DNA of 64,000 bases from Candidatus Altimarinota bacterium (GCA_023143095.1 JAGLIF010000008.1:34688-98687); one strand, 5' to 3'; positions 6,764 through 16,774 are shown, numbered from the stretch's first letter. Notes: generated by a model from the sequence alone, not told the origin. Numbers and translations are program-made.

Positions 6764-9176
6764 AAGTTTTTATAACACTAGTTTCCTTTCTTTTAAGAAT
6801 GTTTATAATGTCTTGGTGAGGTCTAATAAGAGTTCGAGGGCGTTTAGCTACTCCGTTTACTGTGACAGTTACTTTATATTTGATTTTGTTTTTATCAATT
6901 TTTAATATTTCTTGTTCTACCTTGTTTCCCTTTCTACTGACGGTAGAAATAATATCTCCTTTTTTCAAATCTTTAAGTGTTGGTTTTTTTGGCAATAGAG
7001 GTGTGATTTGTTTCTCCAATTTTGTTTTTGTTCGATTTAACAATTTAAGTCGTAGTTTTTTTATAGGATGATACCACTTAATAGTTCCTAGATCGTCAAT
7101 CTTTGTCTGAACATCAGTAAGTTTTTTTCTTAAATTTGCTAGTTTTTCAGCAGGAGTTTTTGGTTTTCGCCATTTTTCCCAAGTTTTTCTGAAAAAGTTT
7201 TTTCCTTTTGGAGCAGTAGCAGGAGTTTTTGGCGTTTTTTGCCACCATCTCTTTTTTGGAACATTAGTATCAATTTTTCGAAGTTGTTTTTGAATGGTTT
7301 CAATAGCTGTTTGTAGATTTGTATTTGTAATATCTTTAGACAGTGCCTTACTCCCTTTATCAAACATTCCTCGAAGAACATTTATATCAAGCGTTTCAAT
7401 AGTTCCAGTTTTTGTTTTTGAAATTATATCTTTTACTGTGTAGCTTTTGGAAAGATTCCATTGTGCTTTTAACAGCTTTGATCTAGTCTGTTTCATTATT
7501 TTTAAGCTTTCTTTTGCTGCGTTAAGTTTTGTTCCAATGGAACCTGCTTTTTCAGCATTTTTTTGAAGTTGTGTTGAGTATTTTTTTTCTAATTTTGAAA
7601 TTTTACTTCGCTGTTTTCTGATATCATGTGTCGTTTGGGTAGTTGCTTTTTTTAATTTTGCTATGCGTTTATCAAAAGGGGATTTAAATAAATTTTTTAT
7701 TCCTTCCCATCCTTTTTTTAGTCCATTTCCTATCAATTTAGTTGGAGTTTTAATAATTTTCATTCCAATATTGGAAGTGTTTTTGATAAATTTAGAGTTT
7801 TTTAAATTGGTGAAAATTTTTCCCACACCTGTTTTGACACTTTTAGTAACACCAATGGTTTTTGTGCCTACTTTACTCAAAATCTTTGTTGTTTTTAAAG
7901 CGTTAACAGCTCCTCCAAGAAATATCATTTCAGAAAGAATAGCAAGAGAATCAAATGTTGCAGAAGCCAATCCTTTTTCTCGATATACGGCAGAAAAATT
8001 ATTAGATATTTTTTGGTAAGTAGACGGCATTACAAGTCGAGCGAGACCTGGAATTTTAACCCAGCTTTGTCCAGGACGAAGATTTATTCCAATCATATCT
8101 AGAAGAGCTGGGTGTTGTATCCAACTGCCTCCATCTGGCTTAATATTAATTCCAATGAGTGATGGTAGAAGTTCAGCAGTCCGTTCAAGTCCGTAGAGAC
8201 CACTTGTTAAAACCGAGATTCCTCCAATAAAACCGCCCTGTTCTAGAGCATTAGTGAGTGTTCCTCCGCTTAGTTTTCCCACCCAGCTATGTTTATTTAT
8301 TTCAGTTGCTCTGTGTGAAAGATGCTGGGCTATTTCAGAACTTTGTTCTGTTTTGAGTGCTTCAAAAAAATCTGCAATAGCTTTTTGTTTATCAGGGGAG
8401 AGATTTTTCCAACTGCTTTTAACACCTAAAACTTTAAACATTTCATTTATATTAAATGTGTCACCCTCGGTTCCATTCAAAAAGAAATCATCACCTTTTT
8501 CTTCAATGGTATTCCAAAGCTCTTTAGTGTTCATACTAATTGAAGAGAATGTGTCTTTGAGGGTAGAAAGATGGGTTGTTACTCCAGAAGGAAGATTTTC
8601 ATAATTTATATCTGTCCATTTATCGAAATTTACTTTTGTAGGAGAAGGAATGGTAGAAAGTGGAGGTGAAATAGGAGCCGCTGTTTTAGGTGGAGTTGTT
8701 TTAGGTAGAATAGGTGCCACTGTTTTAGGTGGAGAAGGAGTTACTTTTTTAGGTAGAACAGGAACTACCGTTTGAGACGGAATAGAAATTATTGCAGCAG
8801 GAGTTACGATTTTTTCTTTCCCTGAAACAATAATTTTATTTCCTTCCATCCAGACATATTCACCAGGGTAGATGAGGTTGGCTTTGATGAGGGGGGATTT
8901 TCGGTTATTCTTTTTCGTATCACGATATTCTACCACTGCGTTCCAGTCGAGTTTTCCAGTAAGACCTTTGAAAATAGCTCCTAAGGTGTCTCCTCGTTGA
9001 ACCTGCCGGGATTTTTTTTCGGGAGACTTCTTTTTTTCGGCTTCAAGCTCTTGGGCTAGGGCATTCTGGGCTTTTCTAGACCAGATTTTCGCATCACGCA
9101 TTTCTTTCCCCCAATTGGCGGATGTATCTACCTCTGAGTTTATGACTTCAGAACCGATATGATTTTGTGGTGTCAT
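6756..9176 (-). CDS. Large LysM-like protein of unknown function (806 aa)
   Basis: The order of features is a charged N-terminus, a degenerate LysM-like domain at about residues 55-120 (VQRGDTLGAIFKGL ... ANLIYPGEYVWM), a proline-rich linker at about 130-185 (repeated PPKT/LPKT), and a long basic helical body. The body has a Gly-rich hydrophobic stretch near 300-345, coiled coil near 500-560, and a final beta-rich domain (VTVTVNGVAKRPRT). No signal peptide is visible, so cell-wall binding is unproven. The protein at 62894 shares the LysM-like pattern and its ANLI(Y/H)PGE ending. It is placed opposite to and between ATPase genes. Real coding is supported by length and domain, but function is unknown. 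Confidence 0.8.
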   Translation of the reverse strand: MTPQNHIGSEVINSEVDTSANWGKEMRDAKIWSRKAQNALAQELEAEKKKSPEKKSRQVQRGDTLGAIFKGLTGKLDWNAVVEYRDTKKNNRKSPLIKANLIYPGEYVWMEGNKIIVSGKEKIVTPAAIISIPSQTVVPVLPKKVTPSPPKTVAPILPKTTPPKTAAPISPPLSTIPSPTKVNFDKWTDINYENLPSGVTTHLSTLKDTFSSISMNTKELWNTIEEKGDDFFLNGTEGDTFNINEMFKVLGVKSSWKNLSPDKQKAIADFFEALKTEQSSEIAQHLSHRATEINKHSWVGKLSGGTLTNALEQGGFIGGISVLTSGLYGLERTAELLPSLIGINIKPDGGSWIQHPALLDMIGINLRPGQSWVKIPGLARLVMPSTYQKISNNFSAVYREKGLASATFDSLAILSEMIFLGGAVNALKTTKILSKVGTKTIGVTKSVKTGVGKIFTNLKNSKFIKNTSNIGMKIIKTPTKLIGNGLKKGWEGIKNLFKSPFDKRIAKLKKATTQTTHDIRKQRSKISKLEKKYSTQLQKNAEKAGSIGTKLNAAKESLKIMKQTRSKLLKAQWNLSKSYTVKDIISKTKTGTIETLDINVLRGMFDKGSKALSKDITNTNLQTAIETIQKQLRKIDTNVPKKRWWQKTPKTPATAPKGKNFFRKTWEKWRKPKTPAEKLANLRKKLTDVQTKIDDLGTIKWYHPIKKLRLKLLNRTKTKLEKQITPLLPKKPTLKDLKKGDIISTVSRKGNKVEQEILKIDKNKIKYKVTVTVNGVAKRPRTLIRPHQDIINILKRKETSVIKTST

Positions 9177-9353
9177 ATTATCTTACAATAGTACCACAAA
9201 ACAGGCTGAAAAGCAAGTATTTTAAAAGGTAAATTAGTTGTTTGTGTAGTTTAATTCTGAAGGTTTTTTTTCTACAAAAGGAGGTAATTCAAAAAATCTA
9301 ATCTAAAGGTTTGACATTTCTTCAAAATTACGAAAAATCCCCTTGATGAAGAT

Positions 9354-9379
9354 TCTAGAGAAAGTAGTAAGTCTCTAGA
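9354..9379 (+). promoter_or_regulatory. Leader hairpin before subunit A
   Basis: Perfect stem TCTAGAG/CTCTAGA with a 12-base loop, 35 bp before the ntpA start and without a T-run, so it is not a simple terminator. A TTGACA box at 9311-9316 precedes it, with only a weak -10. It may shape the 5' UTR of a separately transcribed ntpA. Confidence 0.45.
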
Positions 9380-9413
9380 TCAAACAAAGTAAAATCTTAA
9401 ATTAATTTCAGTG

Positions 9414-11174
9414 ATGTCAGAAAAAACTCCAGTTATCGTAAAAGTATCCGGTCCGTTGGTGGTGGCAGAAAACATGAGAGATGCGAAAATGTATGAAGTA
9501 GTCCGAGTTGGAGCAGAGAAATTGGTTGGAGAGGTTATTCGACTAGAGGATGGAAACGCTTCGATTCAAGTATATGAAGAAACAGCTGGTGTTGGACCAG
9601 GGGAGCCAGTGATATTGACAGGAAAAACCTTGTCAGTAGAACTTGGTCCGGGGCTTTTGGAGTCTATTTATGACGGAATACAAAGACCGTTAGCAGTATT
9701 GGAAGAAGAATCAGGTCATTATATGAGAAGAGGAATTGATGCACCAGGACTTGATCAAACGAAAAAGTGGGATTTTGTGCCAGTAGCGTCTAAAGGTGAT
9801 AAGATTTCAGAAGGAGATACGCTTGGAACTGTTCAGGAAACAACATTGATATTGCATAAAGTCATGGTGCCGGTAGGAATCATAAATGCAACGGTTGAAA
9901 AAATAGAAGCTGGACATTTTAATGTAACGGAAACTATCGCAGTGCTGAAGGATGAATTAGGGAAGATACATGAAGTATCGATGCGTCAATATTGGCCAAT
10001 TCGGAATGCAAGAAAGGCAAAAGCTAAACGGATTCCAGATGAACCGCTAAAAACAGGATGTCGATCTATCGATATGTTTTTTCCATTGGTAAAAGGTGGG
10101 GCAGCTTGTATTCCTGGACCATTTGGTTCTGGAAAAACAGTAACACAACAAGGGTTGGCGAAATACTGTGATGCGCAAGTGATTATTTATATTGGATGTG
10201 GAGAGAGAGGAAACGAGATGACAGAAGTATTGAATGAATTTCCGCACTTGATTGATCCAAATACCAAAGAGCCATTGATGAAACGAACAGTGATGATTGC
10301 GAACACTTCGAATATGCCAGTAGCAGCGAGAGAAGCGTCTGTATATACAGGAATTACAATTGCTGAATATTATCGAGATATGGGATATCATGTAGCGCTT
10401 ATGGCGGATTCGACTTCCAGATGGGCTGAAGCGATGCGAGAAATGTCAGGACGACTGGAAGAAATGCCAGGAGAAGAAGGTTATCCAGCGTATTTGGGAT
10501 CAAAAACAGCGGAATTTTATGAACGAGCTGGATCTGTGGAATGTTTGGGGTCAGAAGGAAGATTGGGATCGCTTACGGTTATTGGAGCTGTGTCGCCTCC
10601 AGGAGGAGATCTTTCTGAGCCAGTTAGTCAAAATACTCTTCGAGTAACAAAAACTTATTGGGGATTGGATGCAAAATTGGCATATCAACGACACTTTCCA
10701 GCGATTAACTGGTTGAAATCTTATTCATTGTACATACCAAATATTGAAAAATATCAGAAAGAGAATGTGGCAGCAGATTATTGGACAGTTCGAGAAACAG
10801 CGATGTCGCTTTTACAGGAAGAATCAAAATTAGAAGAAATTGTAAAATTGGTAGGACCAGATGCTTTGTCAATTCGAGAAAAATTGGTGCTTTTGGTCTC
10901 TAAATCAATTCGAGAAGATTATTTATATCAAGATGCGTTTAGTCCATCTGATGCGTATATTATTCCACAGAAACAATATCAAATGGTAAAAACAATTGTT
11001 TCTTTTTACCATGAAGGAATGAAGTTGGTAGATCGAGAAGAATTTGATTTTACAAAAGTATTGGAATTACCAGTGATTGAAAAAATTGCAAAACTTAAAG
11101 AATTACCAGCAGATGATATTCTGGCTTTTGAAAACATTCGAGACGAAATTGCAAAAAATTTGGCTACTTTTTAA
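9414..11174 (+). CDS. ntpA: V-type ATP synthase catalytic subunit A
   Basis: Nucleotide-hydrolysing subunit of the V/A-ATPase head. It is 586 residues from the ATG at 9414. A GTG one codon upstream is a less likely start. The P-loop is GPFGSGKT at about residues 235-242. The family's insertion region before the P-loop is present, and the catalytic GERGNEMTEV and SRWAEAMREMSGRLEEMPGEEGYP blocks are intact. It normally sits directly after F and before B and D. Here 5.2 kb separates it from F, and neither B nor D follows. The enzyme therefore needs subunits encoded elsewhere. It is cytoplasmic and membrane-associated through the stalks. Confidence 0.97.
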   Translation: MSEKTPVIVKVSGPLVVAENMRDAKMYEVVRVGAEKLVGEVIRLEDGNASIQVYEETAGVGPGEPVILTGKTLSVELGPGLLESIYDGIQRPLAVLEEESGHYMRRGIDAPGLDQTKKWDFVPVASKGDKISEGDTLGTVQETTLILHKVMVPVGIINATVEKIEAGHFNVTETIAVLKDELGKIHEVSMRQYWPIRNARKAKAKRIPDEPLKTGCRSIDMFFPLVKGGAACIPGPFGSGKTVTQQGLAKYCDAQVIIYIGCGERGNEMTEVLNEFPHLIDPNTKEPLMKRTVMIANTSNMPVAAREASVYTGITIAEYYRDMGYHVALMADSTSRWAEAMREMSGRLEEMPGEEGYPAYLGSKTAEFYERAGSVECLGSEGRLGSLTVIGAVSPPGGDLSEPVSQNTLRVTKTYWGLDAKLAYQRHFPAINWLKSYSLYIPNIEKYQKENVAADYWTVRETAMSLLQEESKLEEIVKLVGPDALSIREKLVLLVSKSIREDYLYQDAFSPSDAYIIPQKQYQMVKTIVSFYHEGMKLVDREEFDFTKVLELPVIEKIAKLKELPADDILAFENIRDEIAKNLATF

Positions 11175-11186
11175 TTTAAAATAAAC

Positions 11187-11699
11187 ATGAAAAAATTATT
11201 ACCACTATTTGTTTGTACCTTTTTACTTTTTGGGTGTGAAAAAGAGGAAGAATCACAAATAGCATCAGAAGATGTAATTGTAGAAAAAGATGAAAGCGTA
11301 GAATTGGTTTTTGAAGAGGCTGAAACTAATATAGATTCTAATAATGAAAAAATGACAACTGAAAAACAAGTAACCGAACTAAAAATAGAAATCTTGAAGG
11401 AGGGAACAGGAGAAGAAGCAAAAAAAGAAGACAATCTTAAAATGCATTATACAGGAACTCTTATGGATGGAACAAAATTTGATTCAAGTGTGGATCGAGG
11501 AACTCCTTTCAATTTCACTCTTGGTGTAGGACAAGTAATTGCAGGTTGGGATGAAGGAATTGTTGGGATGAAAGTAGGTGAAAAACGAAAATTAACTATT
11601 CCATATTCTATGGCATATGGAGAAATGGGATATCCACCTGTTATTCCAGCGAAAGCGATATTGATTTTTGATATAGAATTGATTGAAATCGTGAAATAA
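11187..11699 (+). CDS. FKBP-type peptidyl-prolyl isomerase lipoprotein
   Basis: Predicted exported foldase. Residues 1-17 form a lipoprotein signal ending in the lipobox LLFGC (Cys17). An acidic linker spans about 18-70. The FKBP domain follows (about 75-170), with [36 protein letters not shown] and the closing [15 protein letters not shown], all characteristic. It starts 12 bp after ntpA and may be co-transcribed, although no functional link is obvious. Membrane anchoring fits the lgt gene at 41.5 kb. Confidence 0.93.
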   Translation: MKKLLPLFVCTFLLFGCEKEEESQIASEDVIVEKDESVELVFEEAETNIDSNNEKMTTEKQVTELKIEILKEGTGEEAKKEDNLKMHYTGTLMDGTKFDSSVDRGTPFNFTLGVGQVIAGWDEGIVGMKVGEKRKLTIPYSMAYGEMGYPPVIPAKAILIFDIELIEIVK

Positions 11700-11958
11700 C
11701 CTAAAGCCTAAAGTCCGGACTTGGAAACATCTGCCCTCATGCCCGCGAAGGCGGGTATCCATTTGATTTTATAAAAAATGTCTTCCCGTTCTTGAAACGG
11801 GATCTACGATTTTTTGTCTTCAAGTTGAAACGCACAAGTTCTCAATAGTATTGCATTTCGAGGTGTTGAAATAATCTGGAAAAGAATCGTATTTTTTTGG
11901 TAATTTTGTAAACTTTTTTTAACGAATTTATTTATCAGAGTTTCCTTAAAAATTAACT
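11700..11958. repeat. Intergenic region with palindromic repeats
   Basis: It holds an AAAGTCCGGACTT half of the TCCGGA element (about 11709-11721), a GCCCGCgaagGCGGG hairpin (about 11741-11756), and a well-formed copy of the terminator-like repeat (11771-11817; CCCGTT-cttga-AACGGG flanked by A- and T-runs). It also carries TTATCAGAGTTTCCTTAAAA (about 11932-11952), resembling one end of the MITE-like element in the his operon. No gene was found here. Confidence 0.75.
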
Positions 11959-13410
11959 ATGTTTGAACAATCATTTAAAAATATCGACAACATTCTTCAC
12001 ACTGATTCTGGATGTGGAACAGAGCTTGATTATGTGGAACAAACTTCTTGGATTTTGTTTTTGAAGTATCTTGATGATTTAGAAGAAACAAAAAAAGCAG
12101 AGAATCAGCTTGCAGGGAAAGAGTATGAATATATTTTAAAACCAGAATATCGATGGGACATGTGGGCATGTCCAAAAACTGATGATGATAAGCTGGATCA
12201 TCATAAAGCACTTGATGGAGATGATTTGAAAGAGTTTGTGAATGATGAGCTTTTTCCATATTTAAAACAATTTCGATCAGAAGAGCCAAACACTATTGAA
12301 TACAAAATTGGGGAAATTTTTCATGAACTCAAAAATAAAATTTCGAGTGGATATAAACTTCGAGAAATTTTGAATACTGTTGATAACATGCATTTTCGTT
12401 TGTATGAAGAAAAACATGAACTTTCTCATCTCTACGAAGCAAAAATTGCTAAAATGGGAAATGCTGGACGAAATGGAGGAGAGTATTATACACCTCGTCC
12501 GCTTATTCGTACGATTGTAAAAGTTGTTGATCCTAAAATTGGAGAGACTATTTATGATGGTGCTTGCGGAAGTGCTGGGTTTTTAGTTGAGGCTTTTAGT
12601 TTTTTGACACAAAATCAAGTACAATTTTCATCAAGTCAGATGGCTACGCTACAAAATGAAACTTTTTATGGGAAAGAAATAAAATCTCTTGCCTACATTA
12701 TTGGAATAATGAATATGATTCTTCATGGTGTAGAAGCTCCAAACATTCGGCATATGAATACGCTTGCTGAAAACATAAACGATATTCAAGAAAAAGATCG
12801 TTACGATATTATTTTAGCAAATCCTCCTTTTGGTGCAGGTATTGGAAGAGAAATACAACAAAACTTTCCTATAAAAACAGGGGAAACAGCGTCTTTGTTT
12901 CTTCAGCATTTCATCAAGATTCTCAAAGCAGGAGGGAAAGCAGGAATTGTTATTAAAAATACTTTTTTGAGCAATACAGATAATGCTTCCATTGCGATTC
13001 GTAAACTTTTACTAGAAAATTGTAATTTGCACAGTGTTTTAGATTTACCAGGGGGAGCATTTACGGGGGCAGGGGTAAAGACGGTGGTTTTGTTTTTTAA
13101 AAAAGGTGAATCAACTAAAAAAGTTTGGTTTTATCAATTGAATTTAGATAGAAATCTAGGAAAAACAAATCCGTTAAATGAAAAAGATTTAGCGGAATTT
13201 GTGGAATTACAGAAAGACAAAAAAGATTCTGAAAATTCTTGGAGTGTTGATGTGGCTGATTTGGATGAATCTACTTTTGATTTATCGGTGAAGAATCCGA
13301 ACAAGAATGATGAGGTGGTTTTGAGAGAACCTAAGGAGATTTTGGAGGAAATTGCGGAGTTGAATCGGGAAAGTGGGGAGGTTTTGAGGGAGATTAGGAA
13401 AGTTGTTTAA
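11959..13410 (+). CDS. hsdM: Type I restriction-modification DNA methyltransferase subunit HsdM
   Basis: N6-adenine methyltransferase subunit that modifies host sites together with HsdS. The 483-residue protein has the helical HsdM N-domain (about 1-150), an AdoMet-binding motif DGACGSAGF (from D200; the usual second Gly is Ala) and the catalytic NPPF at 288-291. It ends in a helical tail (EEIAELNRESGEVLREIRK) suited to contact HsdS. It begins an island of five same-strand genes with gaps of 5-60 bp, which indicates one operon. The Ala in motif I is a mild departure. Confidence 0.96.
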   Translation: MFEQSFKNIDNILHTDSGCGTELDYVEQTSWILFLKYLDDLEETKKAENQLAGKEYEYILKPEYRWDMWACPKTDDDKLDHHKALDGDDLKEFVNDELFPYLKQFRSEEPNTIEYKIGEIFHELKNKISSGYKLREILNTVDNMHFRLYEEKHELSHLYEAKIAKMGNAGRNGGEYYTPRPLIRTIVKVVDPKIGETIYDGACGSAGFLVEAFSFLTQNQVQFSSSQMATLQNETFYGKEIKSLAYIIGIMNMILHGVEAPNIRHMNTLAENINDIQEKDRYDIILANPPFGAGIGREIQQNFPIKTGETASLFLQHFIKILKAGGKAGIVIKNTFLSNTDNASIAIRKLLLENCNLHSVLDLPGGAFTGAGVKTVVLFFKKGESTKKVWFYQLNLDRNLGKTNPLNEKDLAEFVELQKDKKDSENSWSVDVADLDESTFDLSVKNPNKNDEVVLREPKEILEEIAELNRESGEVLREIRKVV

Positions 13411-13419
13411 CTTTGAATT

Positions 13420-15462
13420 ATGATTAAAAATACGACATTTACAGATAAAAGTATTGATCAAATAGGACTTCCAAAGGACTATAAAAAGGCTATATCTGAA
13501 TATATTAGAAATGGTTTTGAAGCAGGAGCATCAAAAATAGAAATCAATTTTTCTGGGAATACAACGGGTTTTATTGAGAAATTTGAAATAAAAGATAATG
13601 GGAAAGGCATAAATTTTAATTTGTTGGATAAATATTTTGGAAGATTATTGGATTCTCATAAACAAAAAGATAAGACCTCTTCTGAAATTCATGGTGGAAA
13701 AGGTAAAGGACGATTATCGTTTCAAACTTTTTCAAGTAGGGCTAAATGGAAAACTGTATATAAACATAATAAAAACTTTTTTGAGTATACGATTGTGGTT
13801 GATAGCAAGAATAGGAACAAATATGATGATGGATTAGCAGATGAAAAAAGAACTCCACCTAAAAGTGAAATAAAACAAACGGGGACAACTGTTGTATTTG
13901 AGAATATTAAAAATATTACACTTGATGAGTTAAGCTCTTATGAGCTGAAAAATTTTTTAAATTATAAATTTGGTTGGTTTTTATTACTAAATAAAGAAAA
14001 AAATTATCAAATATCTATAAATGGGATCAACATTGATTATGAAAGTATTATTGCGGATTTGGTAGAAACGGAAGAAGAAATAGAAGGATTCAATTTTCAA
14101 ATAAACTATATACGTTGGGATAATAAAATTGGAGAAAATGCACTTTACCACTTCTTAGAGGTGTATTCATTGATTGGAGAAAAGCATCGAGAAAATACTG
14201 GGTTTAATAAAATAGGAGGGGGCGCATATGGTTTTTATCATAGTGTTTATATAAAAAGTGATTATTTTGAAACCTTTCATCTTGCTGAAAATCAAGAAGA
14301 ACAAGGGAATTTACTAAAAAATCATAATCAACATGAAAAAACTTATAAAAAATTAAAAATATTTTTGAATAAATTTTTAAAAGAAAAAAGAAATGACTTT
14401 TATCGACTTGGTGCTAATAAAAAAATCAAAGAGTTTGAAGAAAAAAAAGTATTTCCAAAGTTTGCTGATAATAAATATGACCAAGAGCGGAGGAATGATT
14501 TTGCAACTGTATTCAGAGAAATATATTTGTTAGAACCAATAGTTTTTCAAAATTTAAAACCAATTCAAGAAAAATCTTTACTAGGAATGCTTAATCTTTT
14601 ATTAGATTCAAATGAAAGAGAAAATGTCTTAACTATTGTTGATGGCTTTGTTTCAAATATGGATGCAGATGGACGAAAAAAATTAGCAGAAATCTTAAAA
14701 AAGACAAGTTTTAATAATATCGTTAGGACTATAAAATTAATAGAAGGCAGGTTTGAATCTATTGAAGTGTTAAAGCGACTTGTTTTCGACCTTAAAGAAT
14801 TTACAAATGAAAGAGATCATATTCAAAAAATTATAGAAAATAATTATTGGTTGTTTGGGGAACAATTTCACTTAACTGGTGCGGATGAAAAGTTTGAAAT
14901 AATGTTAAATAATTATATGGCATTTTTAGAAGGAAATCCGACTAAGATAGAAAAGAAAAAATTCAAAGTTGATAAAATAAATAAGAATAGAAGACCAGAT
15001 ATTTTTCTTTGTAGACAACAGGATCTACCTAGTCCCAAAAGTAATGATGAAAGTATTGAGGAAAATATTATAGTTGAGCTAAAGAGACCGACTGTTCATA
15101 TTGGTATGGAACAATATCGACAAATTGAAGACTATATGAATTTCATCATTAACGAGGATCAATTTAATAGTGAATTAAGGCAATGGAAATTTTATATAAT
15201 AGGGAATAGAATAGAGAAAGAGGTTAAACAAAAATATAAAAGTTTTGAAAAAGAGGGGAAAAAATTTCTTGTAAATAAAGTGGAAAATTATGAAATTTAT
15301 GCCGTATCATGGGATGATCTTTTTCAATCATTTAAAAGTCGACATAAATATCTATTGGATAAATTAAATTTTGATAAACAATCAATTAACGAAGAGTTAA
15401 AATCAAAAGGGGTAGATTTCAGTAAAATTGGATCAGATAAGTTATCAAAATTAATAACTTAA
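13420..15462 (+). CDS. GHKL-ATPase protein with C-terminal PD-(D/E)XK-like nuclease motif, embedded in RM operon
   Basis: Probable defence-associated ATPase-nuclease of 680 residues. The N-terminus has the Bergerat ATP-binding motifs: E27...N31 in EYIRNGFEAGA, DNGKGI at 59-64, GGKGKG at 92-97, and a later TGTTVVFE, as in MutL, Hsp90 and MORC proteins. The C-terminal part starts near ENNYWLFG (473) and has RRPDIFL (D527) and VELKRP (E553, K555), the spacing of a PD-(D/E)XK nuclease and similar in layout to Shedu/DUF4263 proteins. That likeness is by eye only. It lies 9 bp after hsdM and 5 bp before hsdS, so it is part of the RM transcript. Its role with HsdMSR is unknown. Confidence 0.8.
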   Translation: MIKNTTFTDKSIDQIGLPKDYKKAISEYIRNGFEAGASKIEINFSGNTTGFIEKFEIKDNGKGINFNLLDKYFGRLLDSHKQKDKTSSEIHGGKGKGRLSFQTFSSRAKWKTVYKHNKNFFEYTIVVDSKNRNKYDDGLADEKRTPPKSEIKQTGTTVVFENIKNITLDELSSYELKNFLNYKFGWFLLLNKEKNYQISINGINIDYESIIADLVETEEEIEGFNFQINYIRWDNKIGENALYHFLEVYSLIGEKHRENTGFNKIGGGAYGFYHSVYIKSDYFETFHLAENQEEQGNLLKNHNQHEKTYKKLKIFLNKFLKEKRNDFYRLGANKKIKEFEEKKVFPKFADNKYDQERRNDFATVFREIYLLEPIVFQNLKPIQEKSLLGMLNLLLDSNERENVLTIVDGFVSNMDADGRKKLAEILKKTSFNNIVRTIKLIEGRFESIEVLKRLVFDLKEFTNERDHIQKIIENNYWLFGEQFHLTGADEKFEIMLNNYMAFLEGNPTKIEKKKFKVDKINKNRRPDIFLCRQQDLPSPKSNDESIEENIIVELKRPTVHIGMEQYRQIEDYMNFIINEDQFNSELRQWKFYIIGNRIEKEVKQKYKSFEKEGKKFLVNKVENYEIYAVSWDDLFQSFKSRHKYLLDKLNFDKQSINEELKSKGVDFSKIGSDKLSKLIT

Positions 15463-15467
15463 TACTA

Positions 15468-16742
15468 ATGACAAAACAGATCCCAAAATATTGGCAAATG
15501 AAAAAACTCGGAGAAGTTTGTGATATAAAATCCAGTAAAAGAGTTCATAAAGTTGATTGGAGAGAAAAAGGAGTTCCATTTTATAGAGCTCGCGAAATAG
15601 TTAAGTTGGCTGAAAATGGATTTGTAAATAATGTTTTATTTATTTCTAAAAATTTATTTGAAGAATTTACAAAATTGAATGGATCACCAAAAGAAGGTGA
15701 TATTGTTGTTTCTGCCGTTGGAACACTTGGAAGATGTTATCGAGTAAAAAAAGAGGATAAATTTTATTTTAAAGATGCATCAGTTTTATGGTTTGATAAT
15801 TTTAAAAATATTAATTCAAAATATGTAGAATACTTATTTTTATCAGAATTAGTAAAAAAACAAGTAATGAATAAATCGATGGGGGCAACTGTTGGAACAT
15901 TAACAATTACTCGTGCTAAAAACATCCAAATCCCCCTCCCACCTCTCCCCGAACAAATCCGCATTACAAAAATTCTCGATGAAACTTTTGGAAAACTGGA
16001 AATTGCCAAAAAGAATGCGGAGAAAAACTTAAAAAATGCGAAGGAGTTGTTTGAGAGTTATTTGCAGGGGGTTTTTGAGAATGGTGGAGATGATTTCTCC
16101 TTCTCTAAGGCTACGGAGGACAGGTGGGAGAAGAAGACATTGGGGGAGGTTATAGATTTTTTTAATGGTTATGCATTTAAAAGCAAAAATTTTGTAAAAG
16201 AATCAAATACACAAATAATTAGAATGGGGAATCTATATCAAAATAAACTAGATTTAAATAGACATGCAGTATTTTATCCTGATAATATTTCTAATAAATT
16301 AAAAAATTACATTTTAATTGAGGATGATTTAATTATTTCATTAACAGGAACAACTGATAAAGAAGATTATGGGTACACTGTTCAAGTCCCACTATCAAAT
16401 AAAACTTTATTATTAAATCAACGGATTGCTAAAATAATAGTTTTAGATAAAGAAAAAACTTTAAAGGATTTTTTACTTTATTTATTATTATCTCGTACTT
16501 TTTTAGATAAACTATATAAAACTGCAAACGGAACTCGACAAGCGAATCTATCGACTGTAACAATGAAAGGCATTCTTGTTAATTTCCCAAAATCTCTCCA
16601 AACCCAACAAAAAATAGTCAAAAAACTAGATTACCTCTCTACCAACACAAAGAAACTCGAAAAAATCTATCAACAAAAACTGGATGATTTGGATGAGCTA
16701 AAAAAATCATTGCTTCAAAAAGCCTTTGAGGGTAAATTATAA
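15468..16742 (+). CDS. hsdS: Type I restriction-modification specificity subunit HsdS
   Basis: DNA-recognition subunit with two target-recognition domains (about 1-160 and 215-365). Each is followed by a conserved helical spacer: IPLPPLPEQIRITKILDETF near 155-175, and a C-terminal coiled coil ending LQKAFEGKL. The ATG at 15468 lies 5 bp after the GHKL gene. The two domains are unlike each other, so a bipartite asymmetric target is expected but cannot be predicted. No frameshift or inversion repeats were seen, so phase variation is not suggested. Confidence 0.94.
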   Translation: MTKQIPKYWQMKKLGEVCDIKSSKRVHKVDWREKGVPFYRAREIVKLAENGFVNNVLFISKNLFEEFTKLNGSPKEGDIVVSAVGTLGRCYRVKKEDKFYFKDASVLWFDNFKNINSKYVEYLFLSELVKKQVMNKSMGATVGTLTITRAKNIQIPLPPLPEQIRITKILDETFGKLEIAKKNAEKNLKNAKELFESYLQGVFENGGDDFSFSKATEDRWEKKTLGEVIDFFNGYAFKSKNFVKESNTQIIRMGNLYQNKLDLNRHAVFYPDNISNKLKNYILIEDDLIISLTGTTDKEDYGYTVQVPLSNKTLLLNQRIAKIIVLDKEKTLKDFLLYLLLSRTFLDKLYKTANGTRQANLSTVTMKGILVNFPKSLQTQQKIVKKLDYLSTNTKKLEKIYQQKLDDLDELKKSLLQKAFEGKL

Positions 16743-16774
16743 ATAAGTTATATTGACTACATAATTTGAAAATT

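Noticed and set aside
7663..8019. 118-residue plus-strand ORF inside the LysM-like gene
   Set aside because: It is a shadow of the 806-residue gene on the opposite strand with low-complexity hydrophobic content and no start signal.
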